The notes under the pieces are model-generated. The model had not been told where the DNA came from and did no database searches. It saw only the letters and a program-made list of their open reading frames with translations. From Bordetella hinzii LMG 13501 (GTDB taxonomy: Bacteria; Pseudomonadota; Gammaproteobacteria; Burkholderiales; Burkholderiaceae_B): a DNA stretch of 64,000 bases. The DNA lies in the NCBI RefSeq assembly GCF_001548475.1, contig NZ_LRUJ01000003.1, forward strand, positions 1 to 64,000, read 5' to 3'. Both the position numbers and the translations under genes were made by a program. Of this stretch, positions 63,383 to 64,000 are shown piece after piece; position 1 is the first letter of the stretch, and each line of letters starts with the position of its first letter.

Positions 63383-63547
63383 TAGGAGCAGGCTGTCCGG
63401 GACAACAACCGGGGGTTTCCCCCTAGGCCCGGTGGACGCCGGCGGCGGCAAGCCTATGGGCGCGGGCGCGCGCCCACGCCCCGCCGTGGGACGACCTTCC
63501 CGGCGTCAGGGGAGACGGTGGGCAGCGGGCGGCTGCGGCCGGACCCT

Positions 63548-63569
63548 CGCCGTGCCGGCCGGCACGGCG
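63548..63569. terminator. Palindromic hairpin after the DUF4142 gene
   Basis: 22-base perfect palindrome made of CGCCGTGCCGG and its complement. It is 19 bases past the DUF4142 stop; no T-tract. Confidence 0.4.
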
Positions 63570-63588
63570 GGCCGCCGCGGCGCGGCCA

Positions 63589-64000
63589 TCACTTGGGCCG
63601 CGGCCCCTGCAATTGGCGCGCCATGTCCAGATGCTCTTGCAGGACAGGCAAGGCCTTGGCGATAAAGGCCTTGACGTCGGCATCCCTGCCCTGCGCCTCG
63701 GTCTGCTGGAAGAGCTTGATCGCGTCTTCGTGAGCGGCCACGGCCACCTGGTCGATATAGGCTTTGTCGAAATCGGCGCCGCTTTCCGAGGCGATGACGG
63801 CCAGCTTGCCCTTCTGGGCGAATGACAAGTCATCCGGCGGCTGCAGGCCTTTTTGGCGGGCCAGCGCAAGCAGCTCGTCCGTCAGGCGCGTATGGTCGGC
63901 GATCATGCGTTGGCCGAACTGCTTGACGCCGTCGCTGGGCGAGGTGGCCACGGCCAGCTTGCCGCCAGCGACTTCGGCATGGCCGCCCTGGATGGCGCGT
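63589..64000 (-). CDS. DUF4142 domain protein, partial (5' end outside window)
   Basis: The last 137 residues of a DUF4142 protein, a periplasmic four-helix domain related to ferritin-like folds, of unknown role. Visible are AEVAGGKLAV, then VKQFGQRMIADHTRLTDELLALA and helical segments to LQGPRPK. The frame is open to the window edge, so the start, and with it any signal peptide, lies beyond base 64000. Confidence 0.82.
   Translation of the reverse strand, partial: RAIQGGHAEVAGGKLAVATSPSDGVKQFGQRMIADHTRLTDELLALARQKGLQPPDDLSFAQKGKLAVIASESGADFDKAYIDQVAVAAHEDAIKLFQQTEAQGRDADVKAFIAKALPVLQEHLDMARQLQGPRPK

Larger units (their letters stand above)
63298..63588. other. Intergenic region with operator and hairpin
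   Basis: 291 bases without a gene, holding the palindrome at 63367-63382, the operon promoter and the hairpin at 63548-63569. Confidence 0.5.

Noticed and set aside
1-64000. CRISPR array, rRNA or riboswitch
   Set aside because: I saw no regularly spaced repeats, no rRNA sequence and no recognisable riboswitch core.

Overview
The window is GC-rich, gene-dense chromosome of a betaproteobacterium, most likely Alcaligenaceae close to Bordetella or Achromobacter. The evidence is the codon bias, the dapA-bamC pair, a Bug/TctC-type binding protein beside small catabolic operons, an arylmalonate-decarboxylase-like enzyme, and many solute ABC transporters each paired with a LysR or GntR regulator. 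The species call is an inference. No rRNA, CRISPR array or intact prophage is visible.

Layout. 1-8.9 kb is housekeeping: mutS, a RoxA-type ribosomal oxygenase, a small lipoprotein, dapA-bamC, a site-2 protease, a YciO/Sua5-type protein and a zinc metallopeptidase. 8.9-12 kb holds an uncharacterised two-gene DUF1828/DUF1829-type module, a small hypothetical gene, a Tat-exported beta carbonic anhydrase and an AhpD-like protein. 12-17.8 kb is a LysR-controlled catabolic cluster (split AtuA-type pair, SMP-30 lactonase, Bug binding protein, PRISE-type reductase). 18.6-20.95 kb is an AT-richer scar next to tRNA-His: a D-glucuronyl C5-epimerase homologue, an IS3-family remnant and the tail of a tyrosine integrase. 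21-24.5 kb carries cardiolipin synthase, an ECF sigma factor and a flavin monooxygenase.

24.5-39.9 kb is transport and catabolism: a PotA-like ATPase, quinone reductase, GST, a divergent type II dehydroquinase paralogue, a 2-hydroxyacid dehydrogenase, PotB/PotC/PotD-like genes without their own ATPase, a complete polar-amino-acid ABC transporter, an arylmalonate-decarboxylase-like protein, RidA, a DUF1028 protein, a LysR regulator and an ArgE-like deacylase.

40-45.7 kb is the least explained part. A wHTH-WYL-WCX regulator (the architecture of defence repressors BrxR/CapW) converges on a three-gene operon: a coiled-coil lipoprotein, an 844-residue membrane protein with a zinc-ribbon-like cluster, a possible PD-(D/E)XK-like nuclease signature and a glycine-zipper region, and an unknown soluble protein. 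This is my leading candidate for an undescribed system.

46-50.5 kb is a molybdenum hydroxylase operon (iorA, iorB, MobA-like, XdhC-like), followed by tRNA-Arg. 50.7-56.4 kb holds an ALDH7-type dehydrogenase, phospholipase A, a DcrB-like exported protein and a CPA1 antiporter. 56.6-63.3 kb is a peptide-type ABC operon with a GntR/FCD regulator and an alpha/beta hydrolase; the same palindrome, ATTGGCGCCAAT, sits before its first gene and before its binding-protein gene. A partial DUF4142 gene runs off the right edge.
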